From positions 930,001 through 994,000 of the forward strand of contig OY969604.1 of NCBI GenBank assembly GCA_963701325.1: a DNA stretch of 64,000 bases, in the 5' to 3' direction. Under the pieces are notes generated by a model. It was not told the DNA's origin, made no database searches, and saw only the letters and a program-made list of their open reading frames with translations. The position numbers were made by a program, and so were the translations under genes. Source of the stretch: Bog-756 sp963701325 (GTDB lineage Bacteria > Actinomycetota > Acidimicrobiia > Acidimicrobiales > RAAP-2). Below are positions 34,777 through 43,888 of the stretch, in pieces; position 1 is the stretch's first letter; each line of letters starts with the position of its first letter.

Positions 34777-36252
34777 TCAGGTGTCCGGCTCGAAGGCAGT
34801 GGGGTGGATGGCGAAGAACGGTGAGCGCAGGACGAACGCGCTCACGCACATGAGGACCAGACCGAGGGCACCGACACCGGCCAGGGTCCACTTGGCGGTG
34901 TCCCCGAGCGGTGGGATCGACTTGGCCAGGACCCACACGAGCATCGCCGCGCCGCACAGCGGGACGATCCCGATCAGCAACAGGTCTACCAGGCTCCTGC
35001 GCAGCACGGCGCGGTAGTACCAGATCGTGGCCACTGCGGTGCCGATGTAGAAGAGGATGAAGGCGACGGACTCGGCGTTCACCACGGTGTTGAAGGCGGT
35101 GGCCAACGACGACGACAGGACATACAGATCGGCGATGATCACGGTCATTGCACCCCAGAAGAGCGTTGCGAAGAAGGGCGTATGGAGGCGGGGGTGCACC
35201 CGCGAGAACAGGCTCGGCAGCAGGCGGTCGCTCCCCATTGCGTAGGTGACCCGGCTGATCGACACGATGGTGGCGAGGGTCGTGCCCAGTACCGAGAGCA
35301 CGACGGCCAGAATCATGAACTTGGCCCACCCGGCGCCCACCAGCGACTGAGCGATGAAGGGAAGGGCGTCGGCGGCGTGAGCCTGGAGTTGGCCGGCCGG
35401 GACGACTCCCTGCAGGCTCACGAACAGCCAGGCGAACACCGGACCGAGGATGACGACCGAGGTGATCGCCGCCCTGCCCGGGTTGGTCCGCGGCCGTGTG
35501 GTCTCCTCGTTGATGTAGATCGTCGCGTCCCAGCCGGTGAACAGGAAGATGGCGACCAACATGGCCCCGGCCAGACTTCCCTTCCCTCCCACACCGCTGA
35601 GGTGCAGCCATCCGAGGCTCGGGTGGACGGTGCCGGCTCGATGCTCGACGAAGACCGCCCAGAATCCGAGGACGCTGAAGACGAGCAGGATCGTGTACTC
35701 GATCGAGGCGATGGCCACCTGGAACCGGGCCGTCGCCCGGATCCCGATGGCCGCCACTCCTGTCAGCACGAGCCCGAAGACGCTGGCCGTCACCAGATTG
35801 CCGACCGTCCCGGAGGCGTCCAACCCGGTGAAGGAGAGCAGAGAGGGGCCGAGCGGGAGGATGTTGCTCACCGATCCCAGAACGAATCCGACCAGCATGG
35901 ACCACCCCACCATGTAGCCGACGTACGGGCTGATCGAGTTGGCCACCCACACATAGGGTCCACCGCAGTTCTGATCCCACATGTTGAGCCGCTGGTAGCA
36001 GACGGCGATGGCCAGCATGGGCAGCATGCTGATGAGGATGGCCGGCCCGGTGGCGTAGGCAGCCACCGCGACCATGCTCGCCAAGGCGACCGCGGTCGAC
36101 TGCCCCGGGGCTGACGTCGCCACCCCGATGACGACGCTCTCGGGGAGGGTGACCGCGTCGGGCTCGAGCTCGTGGCCCGGGGCGCCAGACGGTGAGACGA
36201 CCCTTGAAGGCGGGGGCTCGATCGTCTGCGCGGGTGGTCGTCTTGGCGTCAT
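34777..36252 (-). CDS. APC-superfamily amino acid/polyamine permease
   Basis: 491 residues from ATG at 36252; a GTG 60 bases upstream is possible but gives a Pro-rich tail. Twelve predicted helices with SVVIGVATSAPGQSTAVALAS near the start, RLNMWDQNCGGPYVWV, and FTGWDATIYINEETTRPRTNPG in helix 6. It is a distinct paralogue of the convergent permease, so the two were probably not produced by recent duplication. It lies 95 bases downstream of the aminoaldehyde-dehydrogenase-like gene and runs in the same direction, so both may be one transcript, coupling uptake to oxidation. Confidence 0.9.
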   Translation of the reverse strand: MTPRRPPAQTIEPPPSRVVSPSGAPGHELEPDAVTLPESVVIGVATSAPGQSTAVALASMVAVAAYATGPAILISMLPMLAIAVCYQRLNMWDQNCGGPYVWVANSISPYVGYMVGWSMLVGFVLGSVSNILPLGPSLLSFTGLDASGTVGNLVTASVFGLVLTGVAAIGIRATARFQVAIASIEYTILLVFSVLGFWAVFVEHRAGTVHPSLGWLHLSGVGGKGSLAGAMLVAIFLFTGWDATIYINEETTRPRTNPGRAAITSVVILGPVFAWLFVSLQGVVPAGQLQAHAADALPFIAQSLVGAGWAKFMILAVVLSVLGTTLATIVSISRVTYAMGSDRLLPSLFSRVHPRLHTPFFATLFWGAMTVIIADLYVLSSSLATAFNTVVNAESVAFILFYIGTAVATIWYYRAVLRRSLVDLLLIGIVPLCGAAMLVWVLAKSIPPLGDTAKWTLAGVGALGLVLMCVSAFVLRSPFFAIHPTAFEPDT

Positions 36253-36347
36253 GGGGCGGAAAGGGGCCGTCGGGCACCTGCAGGGAGGGGACCCGCCGGG
36301 CGGCACAGTCAATCATCGCCGCCGGCGAGGAGTCGAGGGGAGAAGCC

Positions 36348-37796
36348 TCAGGTGCCGATGAAGCTCATGACGTGCTTGATGCGGGTGTAGTCCTCGAAGC
36401 CGTACGACGAGAGGTCCTTGCCGTAGCCGGAGTGCTTGAAGCCGCCGTGGGGCATTTCGGCGACGATCGGGATGTGGGTGTTGATCCAGACGCACCCGAA
36501 GTCGAGCGCCTTGGCCATGCGCATGGCCCGGCTGTGGTTCTGGGTCCACACGCTCGAGGCGAGGCCGAACCGGACGCCGTTGGCCCAGGCGATGGCCTGC
36601 TCCTCGTCCTGGAAGCGCTGGACGGTGATGGCCGGTCCGAAGAGCTCCTCCTGGACGGCCTCGTCGTCCTGGTGGAGGCCCGTGAGCACCGAGGGGGCGA
36701 AGCAGTACCCGCGGTCCCCGACAGAGGCTCCCCCGGTCACCACCTCCGCATGGGCGGGTAGGCGGTCGAAGAACCCGCGCAGCCGGGCGAGCTGGGCGGC
36801 ATTGTTGAGAGGGCCGTAGTCGGCGTCCTCGACGTCGGTCCCGCCGACGGTCTGGGCCCGGGCCTGTTCGGCCAGCGCCGCCACGAACTCGTCGTGGATG
36901 CCCGGGCCGGCAAGCACCCTGGTTGCGGCGGTGCAGTCCTGTCCGGCGTTGAAGTACCCCGCAACGGCGATGCCCTCGGCCGCAGCCGCCAGGTCGGCAT
37001 CGTCGAAGACGACCACCGGCGCCTTGCCCCCGAGCTCGAGATGGACCCGCTTCACGTCGTGCGACGCGGACTCTGCGACCTCCATGCCGGCCCGCTCGCT
37101 CCCGGTGATCGACACCATCGCCGGGGCCGGGTGCGCGACCAGCAGACGGCCGGTCTCGCGGTCGCCGCAGACCACGTTGAAGACACCGTCGGGCAGGAAT
37201 TCGGACATGATCTCGGCCATCAGGACGGTCGATGCCGGAGTGGTGTCCGACGGCTTGAGCACCATCGCATTGCCGGCGGCGATGGCGGGAGCCCACTTCC
37301 ACACCGCCATCATCATCGGGTAGTTCCACGGGGTGACCGCCGCGCAGACCCCGATCGGCTCGCGTCGGATCATCGACGTGTGGTCGGCCAGATACTCGCC
37401 CGACGACTTGCCCTCGAGGTGGCGGGCCGCGCCGGCGAAGAACCGGATCTGGTCGACCATCGGCGGGATCTCCTCGACCAAGGTCACCGCTCGGGGTTTG
37501 CCGGTGTTGGCGCTCTCGACCGCGACCAGCTCCTCTGCCCGCGCCTCGATCGCGTCGGCAATCCGGAACAGCGCCAGACTGCGCTCGGACGGAGTCGCGT
37601 CCCGCCAGCCCGGGAAGGCGGTGGCTGCGGCGGTCATCGCCGCCTCGACGTCCTCGGCGCGCGAGACCGGCGCCTCGAGGTACTCGTCGCCGGTGCTCGG
37701 GTCGACCAGCGCGGTGACCGAGTCCGATCGGCCCGCCACCTGTCTGCCACCGATGAAGTTGGAGAGGGTCGCCGGTCTGGTCGTCTGGTTGCTCAC
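36348..37796 (-). CDS. Aldehyde dehydrogenase (gamma-aminobutyraldehyde dehydrogenase-like)
   Basis: 482 residues from GTG at 37796, five bases after GGGGAG; the frame is open upstream but without such a site. NAD-dependent ALDH: AVTPWNYPMMMAVWKWAPA, cofactor loop ITGSERAGMEVAES, catalytic Glu in HLELGGKAPVVVF and Cys in YFNAGQDCTAATRV, ending MPHGGFKHSGYGKDLSSYG. The 'NAGQDCTAATR' and 'MPHGGFKHSGYGKD' segments are those of PatD/YdcW-type enzymes that oxidise 4-aminobutanal to GABA. It is divergent from the Lrp-aminotransferase-oxidase operon, which supports an amine-degradation role. Other omega-amino aldehydes are possible. Confidence 0.88.
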   Translation of the reverse strand: MSNQTTRPATLSNFIGGRQVAGRSDSVTALVDPSTGDEYLEAPVSRAEDVEAAMTAAATAFPGWRDATPSERSLALFRIADAIEARAEELVAVESANTGKPRAVTLVEEIPPMVDQIRFFAGAARHLEGKSSGEYLADHTSMIRREPIGVCAAVTPWNYPMMMAVWKWAPAIAAGNAMVLKPSDTTPASTVLMAEIMSEFLPDGVFNVVCGDRETGRLLVAHPAPAMVSITGSERAGMEVAESASHDVKRVHLELGGKAPVVVFDDADLAAAAEGIAVAGYFNAGQDCTAATRVLAGPGIHDEFVAALAEQARAQTVGGTDVEDADYGPLNNAAQLARLRGFFDRLPAHAEVVTGGASVGDRGYCFAPSVLTGLHQDDEAVQEELFGPAITVQRFQDEEQAIAWANGVRFGLASSVWTQNHSRAMRMAKALDFGCVWINTHIPIVAEMPHGGFKHSGYGKDLSSYGFEDYTRIKHVMSFIGT

Positions 37797-37929
37797 TCGC
37801 GCTCCCCAGGGCGCCCGGCCACCCGACCGGACTGCCGTCGAACGGAGGACCCTCACGGTCCCTGCCGTCTGCACCGTCATAGTGACCGAAGAACCGGAGT
37901 CAGACAAGCGTTTTTGGAAGTTCCTCTCA

Positions 37930-37949
37930 GATGGACCACGGATTCCATC
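37930..37949. promoter_or_regulatory. Candidate operator dyad between ALDH and Lrp genes
   Basis: GATGGA (37930-37935) and TCCATC (37944-37949) are complementary six-base arms eight bases apart, inside the 269-base divergent interval between the ALDH and Lrp/AsnC genes. The stretch just after (37961-37990) is AT-rich and contains the extended -10-like TGGTATAAA (37977-37985) pointing at the Lrp gene. Lrp-family regulators commonly bind imperfect dyads at their own divergent promoters, so this is a sensible operator candidate, not a proven one. Confidence 0.35.
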
Positions 37950-38065
37950 GAACTCTCCCCTTGAATCCGCGTTAACTGGTATAAAGAATTCTGCATGGAC
38001 ACTGCGAGCGCTCGTCGCCGGATCCCGGCGTCCCCCGTGCGTCACGCGGTCAGGACCGTCCGGTC

Positions 38066-38545
38066 GTGACCGCTCCCGGACCCGTCACGTCGGCCAGCGG
38101 GCTCCTCGACGACGCGAACAGGGCAATCGTCGAGGAGCTCCAACAGGACGGCCGGCGGACCTACGGCTCCATCGCTGACGCGGTGGGGCTGTCAGAGGCC
38201 GCCGTGCGCCAGCGGGTGCAGAAGATGCGCGATGCCGGGATCATGCAGATCGTGGCGGTCACCGATCCGCTGCAGGTCGGGTTCCGGAGCCAGGCCATGG
38301 TCGGCATCCGGACAGACGGGGACGCGCGCAACGTTGCCGATCTGCTCGCAGCCGTCGACGACATCGACTACGTCGTGATGTGCGCCGGATCCTTCGACAT
38401 CCTGGTCGAGCTGGTGTGCGAGGACGAGGAGCGCATCCTCGAGATCCTCAACGGGGTCATCCGGAAGGTCCCCGGCGTCCGCGACACCGAGACGTTCATG
38501 TACCTCAAGCTCAAGAAACAGACCTACACCTGGGGGACCCGATGA
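38066..38545 (+). CDS. Lrp/AsnC-family transcriptional regulator
   Basis: 159 residues from GTG at 38066. N-terminal winged helix-turn-helix (about 14-60: LDDANRAIVEELQQDGRRTY, then GLSEAAVRQRVQKMRDAGIM) and a C-terminal ligand-binding RAM/AsnC domain (about 75-150, VVMCAGSFDILVELVCEDEE). Such regulators sense an amino acid or amine and often control the next genes. Its stop overlaps the aminotransferase start by four bases, and it is divergent from the ALDH, so it is the obvious local regulator of amine catabolism here. Confidence 0.92.
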   Translation: MTAPGPVTSASGLLDDANRAIVEELQQDGRRTYGSIADAVGLSEAAVRQRVQKMRDAGIMQIVAVTDPLQVGFRSQAMVGIRTDGDARNVADLLAAVDDIDYVVMCAGSFDILVELVCEDEERILEILNGVIRKVPGVRDTETFMYLKLKKQTYTWGTR

Positions 38546-39912
38546 CCGAACTGTCCAGCGAGAAGCTGCAGGAGGACGCACGACGCCACCTGTGGATGCA
38601 CTTCACCAGGATGTCGGCGAGCGACGAGCACGAGATCCCGGTCATCGTCCGCGGTGAGGGCGCGTGGGTCTACGACCAGCACGGGAAGCGCTACCTCGAC
38701 GGGCTCTCCGGTCTGTTCACCAGCCAGATCGGCCACGGTCGCACCGAGCTGGCCGAGGCCGCGGCCCGCCAGGCGTCCACGCTCGCCTACTTCCCGATAT
38801 GGAGCTACGCCCACCCGACCGCGATCGAGCTGGCCGACAAGATCTCCGAGTTGACCCCTGGCAACCTCAACCGCGTCTTCTTCACCGGCGGGGGATCCGA
38901 GGCGGTCGAGTCGGCGTGGAAGCTCGCCCGCCAGTACTTCCGGCTGACCGGCCAGCCCGACAGACTGAAGGTCATCAGCCGAAACATCGCCTATCACGGG
39001 GCGACCATGGGGGCCCTCTCGATCACCGGCCTGCCGGAGATCAAGACCCCGTTCGAGCCGCTCGTGCCGGGTGCGATCAAGGTGCCCAACACCAACTTCT
39101 ACCGGGCCCCCTACTTCGCCGACGACCTCGAGGCCTTCGGGCTGTGGGCGGCCGACGCAATCGAGGAGGCGATTCTCATCGAGGGGCCGGACACGGTGGC
39201 GGCCGTCTTCCTCGAACCGGTCCAGAACGCCGGCGGGTGCTTTCCGCCGCCTCCCGGGTACTTCCAACGGGTCCGCGAGATCTGCGACCGCTACGGCGTG
39301 CTGCTCGTCTCCGACGAGGTCATCTGCGCGTGGGGCCGGCTCGGGTACTACTTCGGGTCCGAGCGCTACGAGTACGTGCCCGACATGATCACCATGGCCA
39401 AGGGACTGACCAGCGGCTACTCGCCGCTGGGTGCGCTCGCTGTCGACGACCGGCTGGTCGAGCCCTTTCTCCACGGTGCCACCTTCCTCCACGGGATCAC
39501 CTTCGCCGGGCACCCGGTCAGCGCGGCGGTGGCCCTGGCCAACATCGACGTCTTCGAGAAGGAGGGCATCCTCGAGCACGTGCGATCCCACGAGGCGGAG
39601 TTCAAGGCGTCCCTCGACACGTTGCGGGACCTCCCCATCGTGGGCGACGTGCGGGGTGCGGGGTACTTCTACGGCATCGAGCTGGTCAAGAACCGCGAGA
39701 CCCGTGAGTCCTTCGACGACGACGAGGCCGAGCGGCTCCTGCGCGGGTTCCTGTCGGGGGCCCTCTACGACGCCGGTCTCATCTGCCGAGCCGACGACCG
39801 GGGGGACCCCGTCGTCCAACTGGCCCCTCCGCTCATCTGTGGGCCCGAGGAGTTCGCGTACATGACCTCGATCCTGCGCACAGTCCTCACCGAGGCGTGG
39901 ACGCACCTCTGA
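38542..39912 (+). CDS. Class III (omega-amino acid/amine) aminotransferase
   Basis: 456 residues from ATG at 38542. PLP fold-type I, class III: GVWV-type N-terminal strand GAWVYDQHGKRYLDGLSGLF, FFTGGGSEAVESAWKLARQYF, RNIAYHGATMGALSITG, FLEPVQNAGGCFPPP, the Asp of LLVSDEVICAWGRLG and Lys287 in MAKGLTSGYSPLGAL. The sequence style fits the pyruvate-linked amine and beta-alanine aminotransferases (SpuC-like) rather than acetylornithine enzymes. It would move an amino group from a polyamine, GABA or beta-alanine to pyruvate, giving alanine for Ald. It overlaps the next gene by 16 bases. Confidence 0.89.
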   Translation: MTELSSEKLQEDARRHLWMHFTRMSASDEHEIPVIVRGEGAWVYDQHGKRYLDGLSGLFTSQIGHGRTELAEAAARQASTLAYFPIWSYAHPTAIELADKISELTPGNLNRVFFTGGGSEAVESAWKLARQYFRLTGQPDRLKVISRNIAYHGATMGALSITGLPEIKTPFEPLVPGAIKVPNTNFYRAPYFADDLEAFGLWAADAIEEAILIEGPDTVAAVFLEPVQNAGGCFPPPPGYFQRVREICDRYGVLLVSDEVICAWGRLGYYFGSERYEYVPDMITMAKGLTSGYSPLGALAVDDRLVEPFLHGATFLHGITFAGHPVSAAVALANIDVFEKEGILEHVRSHEAEFKASLDTLRDLPIVGDVRGAGYFYGIELVKNRETRESFDDDEAERLLRGFLSGALYDAGLICRADDRGDPVVQLAPPLICGPEEFAYMTSILRTVLTEAWTHL

Positions 39913-41300
39913 GCCCGCCCTCGGGCGAGGGCTACCGCCGACTCTCCCTCTGGTGGGACGGTCTCCCGGGCCGCATCGTCCTCCGTGATCCGGTCCCAGG
40001 CGACATCGAAGTCGACGTCGCCGTGGTCGGTGGAGGGTTGACCGGGCTGTGGGCCGCCTACTACCTGATCGAGGCCGACCCCGATCTCCGGATCGCGGTG
40101 ATCGAGCGAGAGGTGATGGGCTTCGGGGCATCTGGGCGGAACGGCGGGTGGTGCTCCGCGCTCTTCCCGGTGTCCGCCGAGCGGCTCGACCGGGTCGTCG
40201 GGCCGGGGGCCGGAGTCGCGATGGGCCGGGCCATGCAGGACACGGTGCGCGAGGTCGGACGGGTGGTCGAGGCGGAAGGCATCGACTGCGGCTATGCACG
40301 TGGAGGCACCGTCGTCCTCGCCCGCAGCGCGGCCCAGCTCGCGCGCGCCCGGGCCGAGGTCGGTGCCGCCCGCTCGAGGGGGGTCGGCGAGGAGGACCTC
40401 CATCTCCTGTCCGCCGACGAGGCGGCGGCACGGGTCGGAGCCAGCCACGTGCTGGGCGCCACCTTCACCCCACACTGCGCCGCGATCGATCCGGCCCGTC
40501 TGGTACGGGGACTGGCGACGCGGGTCGAAGGCCGCGGTGTGCGTCTCTACGAACAGACCCGGGTCCGCTCCGTCGACCCGGGGATCCTCACCACCACCCG
40601 CGGCACCGTCCGGGCCGGTACCGTGATCCGGGCCACCGAGGGATACACCGGCAGTCTGGCGGGCCACGCACGCACCCTGGTGCCGGTCTACTCCCTCATG
40701 ATCGCGACCGAACCGCTTGCCGACGCCTTCTGGGCCGAAGCGGGACTGGCCGCGCGCGAGACCTTCTCCGACCACCGCCACACGATCATCTACGGCCAGC
40801 GCACCCAGGACGGACGCCTCGCGTTCGGTGGGCGGGGCGCGCCCTATCACTTCGGTTCGGCCGTCCGGCCCGAGTTCGACCGCGACGCCGGCGTGCACGG
40901 AGCACTGCACCGGACGCTGACCGAGCTCTTCCCGGCCCTTGCAGGCGCCGAGATCACCCACCGGTGGGGCGGTCCGCTGGGCATCGCCCGCGACTGGTTC
41001 TCCTCCGTGGGCATCGACGGGACCACCCGCATCGCCTGGGCGGGTGGATACGTCGGCGACGGCCTCTCGACCACCAACCTGGCCGGCCGAACGCTACGCG
41101 ACCTCGTCCTCGGTCGTTCGTCCGAGCTGACCTCCCTGCCCTGGGTCAACCACCATTCGAGGCGGTGGGAGCCGGAGCCCGTGCGCTACCTCGGGATCAA
41201 CGCCGGTCTGCGCCTGGCCGGTGGCGCGGACCGCGCCGAGGAGCGACTCGGGAGGACCACCTGGCATGCCCGCGCGCTCGACCGCCTGGTGGGCGGGTGA
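39897..41300 (+). CDS. FAD-dependent amine oxidoreductase (PuuB/DAO family)
   Basis: 467 residues from GTG at 39897, inside the end of the aminotransferase gene. FAD-binding VAVVGGGLTGLWAAYYL (about 41-57), GFGASGRNGGWCSALFP with the second FAD contact, and the C-terminal GGYVGDGLSTTNLAGRTL. This pattern belongs to the DAO family, close to gamma-glutamylputrescine oxidase PuuB and related secondary-amine oxidases. It would oxidise an amine to an aldehyde for the divergent ALDH. No gamma-glutamylputrescine synthetase or hydrolase is in view, so a non-glutamylated substrate is quite possible. Confidence 0.86.
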   Translation: MDAPLSPPSGEGYRRLSLWWDGLPGRIVLRDPVPGDIEVDVAVVGGGLTGLWAAYYLIEADPDLRIAVIEREVMGFGASGRNGGWCSALFPVSAERLDRVVGPGAGVAMGRAMQDTVREVGRVVEAEGIDCGYARGGTVVLARSAAQLARARAEVGAARSRGVGEEDLHLLSADEAAARVGASHVLGATFTPHCAAIDPARLVRGLATRVEGRGVRLYEQTRVRSVDPGILTTTRGTVRAGTVIRATEGYTGSLAGHARTLVPVYSLMIATEPLADAFWAEAGLAARETFSDHRHTIIYGQRTQDGRLAFGGRGAPYHFGSAVRPEFDRDAGVHGALHRTLTELFPALAGAEITHRWGGPLGIARDWFSSVGIDGTTRIAWAGGYVGDGLSTTNLAGRTLRDLVLGRSSELTSLPWVNHHSRRWEPEPVRYLGINAGLRLAGGADRAEERLGRTTWHARALDRLVGG

Positions 41301-41322
41301 TCCGCGAACCAGCGGGCTCGGA

Positions 41323-43026
41323 TCAGCCTGCCCCCTGGAACGGGGCGTCGAACGCGAAGATCCCACCGTCGAGGCCGACGAGCCAGTAGCCGCCGCTCGT
41401 GTTGTCGACGGCCATTCCCGACACCGGTGTGTTGAGCGGCACCGCTCCGGTCGATCCGTGGAACGGGGCGGCCCCGTAGGCATAGACACCGCCGGAGCGG
41501 GTCACCTCCCAGTATCCCTTTCCGCCGGGCGAGGCCGTGATCCCCACGACGGTGTCCACGGGGAAGGTCCCGGTCTCAGGGCCCAGGTTCGGAGCCCCGA
41601 AGCCGGTCACGGTCCCTCCAGCGGTCACGAGCCAGTAGCCGTCGCTCGCCGGATCTGCCGCGATGCCGACCACCTGAGAGGTGGCGGGCGTCGGAGTCGG
41701 TGCGGCTCCGGGCGTTCCGGCCGCCGAGCCGGTCGGGAGGCCGAGCAGACCGGTCAGCGGTGCGGACCCCGACGAGGCCGGTGCTCCGGCCAGCGATCCG
41801 AGGAATGCGGCATCACCGAGGGCGAACACGCCACCGTCGGCGGCCACCAGCCAGTAGCCCTTGCCGTCCACACTCGCAGCCATGCCCACGATCGGGGCGT
41901 TGATCTCGAGGCCCGCCGCCGATCCCTCGTAGGCGGCGTCACCGTAGGCGAAGACACCGCCGTCGGCGGCCACCAGCCAGTAGCCCTCGCCGTCGGGGGT
42001 GGACACGATCTGCACGATCGGTGCGGCCAGGTCGAGCGAGGACGCCGAACCGTAGTCCTGCGCCGAGCCGTGGGCGGAGACCGCCCCCGAGCTCGTCACC
42101 ATCCAATACCCGTTGCCATCCCCGGTCGCCGCCATGCTCACGACCGGTCCGGGCGCCATCCCGAGCGGAACGTAGGCGTTCACCGGCGTTGCCGACACCT
42201 CGTTGGAGACCGGCGAACGCCCGCCCGGGCCCACAGCCTGCACCGTGAAGTAATAGGTCTGGCCGGTGGTGAGCCCGGTGACCAGATACGAGGTGCCTGT
42301 GACCAGCGTGGTCCCATTGACCGGCGTCGGCCACTCCTGATCCGGGGCGGCGCCGACGAAGACGTCGTACCCGGTGACCCGGACACGGTCTCGCTCCTTC
42401 CAGCTGATTAGGGAGTTCCCGGCTCCGGTGGAGGCGTTGGTCGCCAACGGCGCCAGCGGCGCCGCCCGTTTGGCGCCGGGTGCCGGGGACGCCAGCCCGG
42501 CCACGGTCCCGCCCGGGACCGGGGAGCCGCCCGCGGCCGCGGCTGCGGTCCCGTCGGTAGCCGACGGACCGACGACGGGCGAAGAGAAGGCGAGGCGACT
42601 CGACCCGGACCCAGCCGCAGAGGGCGCGGCGGCTGCGGTTGCCGGGTGGGTGGTGGTCGTCGTGGCCCCCGTCGACCGCTTCGGTCTGGTCCCGGTCCCC
42701 GCTCGGCGCGCGCGCGCCCGTGCGCGCCGGGCGGCGCGGGCGCGGGCTGCCGCAGACTTCGGTGCGGTCGTGACGGAAGTCCCCCCAGCCAAGGTGGTCG
42801 TCGTGGGGTGGGCCAGCGTGGGCAGCGTCAAGGAGTGCTTCGCCTTGTGGGCCTTGTGGTGTTTGGCCGGGGTGGATCCGGGCATCAGGGCGAGGCCGCC
42901 TGCGATGAGGACCACCAGCACCGCCAGCGTCCCGGCCAGCATCGCGCGGGTGCCCTTTCCAGGAAGCGGTTCGTCGCCGAGCAGCCAAAGGCTCCACTTC
43001 CGCATGACCTGCGCCCACTGCTTCAT
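41323..43026 (-). CDS. Membrane-anchored surface protein: Fn3 domain plus six GYW repeats
   Basis: 567 residues from ATG at 43026. Cytoplasmic basic N-terminus, one membrane helix (about 28-48), a long Ala/Arg/Thr/Pro-rich spacer, a fibronectin type III-like domain (about 210-300, with SWKERDRVRVTGYDVFVG and TYYFTVQAVGPGGRS), then six repeats of about 45 residues. Each repeat has a GYW[LME]V core followed by a GG-[VTI]-F/[YT]-x-[YFL]G turn, e.g. GYWLVAADGGVFAYGDA. Such repeats probably form a beta-propeller-like extracellular domain and are especially common in Acidimicrobiia. A binding function is likely; ligand unknown. A candidate -10, TATACT, lies on the minus strand at 43126-43121. Confidence 0.85.
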   Translation of the reverse strand: MKQWAQVMRKWSLWLLGDEPLPGKGTRAMLAGTLAVLVVLIAGGLALMPGSTPAKHHKAHKAKHSLTLPTLAHPTTTTLAGGTSVTTAPKSAAARARAARRARARARRAGTGTRPKRSTGATTTTTHPATAAAAPSAAGSGSSRLAFSSPVVGPSATDGTAAAAAGGSPVPGGTVAGLASPAPGAKRAAPLAPLATNASTGAGNSLISWKERDRVRVTGYDVFVGAAPDQEWPTPVNGTTLVTGTSYLVTGLTTGQTYYFTVQAVGPGGRSPVSNEVSATPVNAYVPLGMAPGPVVSMAATGDGNGYWMVTSSGAVSAHGSAQDYGSASSLDLAAPIVQIVSTPDGEGYWLVAADGGVFAYGDAAYEGSAAGLEINAPIVGMAASVDGKGYWLVAADGGVFALGDAAFLGSLAGAPASSGSAPLTGLLGLPTGSAAGTPGAAPTPTPATSQVVGIAADPASDGYWLVTAGGTVTGFGAPNLGPETGTFPVDTVVGITASPGGKGYWEVTRSGGVYAYGAAPFHGSTGAVPLNTPVSGMAVDNTSGGYWLVGLDGGIFAFDAPFQGAG

Positions 43027-43234
43027 CGACCAGCCCCTTCGCACCCGGTCGCCCGCATCCGTCTGACCCCGTCGACGGCACCCCAGTCCGATGACGGACA
43101 CTCTGCGTTGCGCTGGCAGGAGTATACCGACGAGCACCGTCCTGCAATAGAGCGCGGCGCAGAGTCGGCTCGTGACCAGGAACGATGTGTCGGACGCTCC
43201 CGCTCCCCGGCAGGCTGGTACCCAGCGGGGCCGG

Positions 43235-43888
43235 CTAGGTGCGGAGCCGCGCGTACGCGGCCACCCGCTCGAGGACGGCCTCGCCGGCTGCGGTCACCGA
43301 GCCGCAGTGGACCGGCGGACTGGGGTCGTACTCGATCATGAGCTGGCAGGCCTCGGCGGCAGTGCGATCGACCAGCAACTCGACGAGGCGGAGCGCCATG
43401 TCGATGCCGCTGGAGACGCCGGCCGCGGTCACGATCCGGTGTTCGAGATGCTCGACCACCCGCTCGGCGGTCGGGACCGCTCCGAGCGCGCCGAGCTCGG
43501 CCATGCAGGCCCAGTGGGTCGTCGCGGTGAGCCCGTCGAGCAGGCCGGCCGCGGCGAGGACCAGCGAGCCGGTGCAGACCGAGGTGGTGAACCGGGAGGC
43601 GAGGTGGGCCCCGCGCACCCACTCGAGCACCGCGTCGTCGGTCGTCAGGGGGCGGGTGCCGAACCCTCCCGGGAACACGACCACGTCGGGCCTCGGCAGG
43701 TCGGCGAACGCGGCGTCGATGGTGACGCCGAGCATGCCGTTGTCGCTGCGGACCTCCCCACGTCGGTGGCCGACGAAGGTGACGTCGATCGACGGGACGC
43801 GCTGGAGGACCTCGTAGGGACCGATCGCGTCGAGCGCGGTGAAGTGGGGGAACAGCGGGATGGCAACCTGGATGGCAGTGGCGCTCAT
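43235..43888 (-). CDS. DJ-1/PfpI family protein
   Basis: 217 residues from ATG at 43888, which overlaps the upstream gene's stop by four bases (ATGA). Class I glutamine-amidotransferase-like fold: FPHFTALDAIGPYEVL at the start, DVVVFPGGFGTRPL, and the nucleophile elbow TTSVCTGSLVLAAAGLL with Cys. The His in ATTHWACMAELG is in the usual partner position. Members include isonitrile hydratases (InhA-like) and stress proteins. It has the same amidase-like N-terminal fold as the upstream GlxA regulator but lacks the DNA-binding half, so the pair likely sense or process related ligands. Confidence 0.86.
   Translation of the reverse strand: MSATAIQVAIPLFPHFTALDAIGPYEVLQRVPSIDVTFVGHRRGEVRSDNGMLGVTIDAAFADLPRPDVVVFPGGFGTRPLTTDDAVLEWVRGAHLASRFTTSVCTGSLVLAAAGLLDGLTATTHWACMAELGALGAVPTAERVVEHLEHRIVTAAGVSSGIDMALRLVELLVDRTAAEACQLMIEYDPSPPVHCGSVTAAGEAVLERVAAYARLRT

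Noticed and set aside
37961..37985. TTGAAT with TATAAA as a full promoter for Lrp
   Set aside because: Spacer of 13 bases is too short for sigma-70-type promoters; only the extended -10 is kept as a hint.
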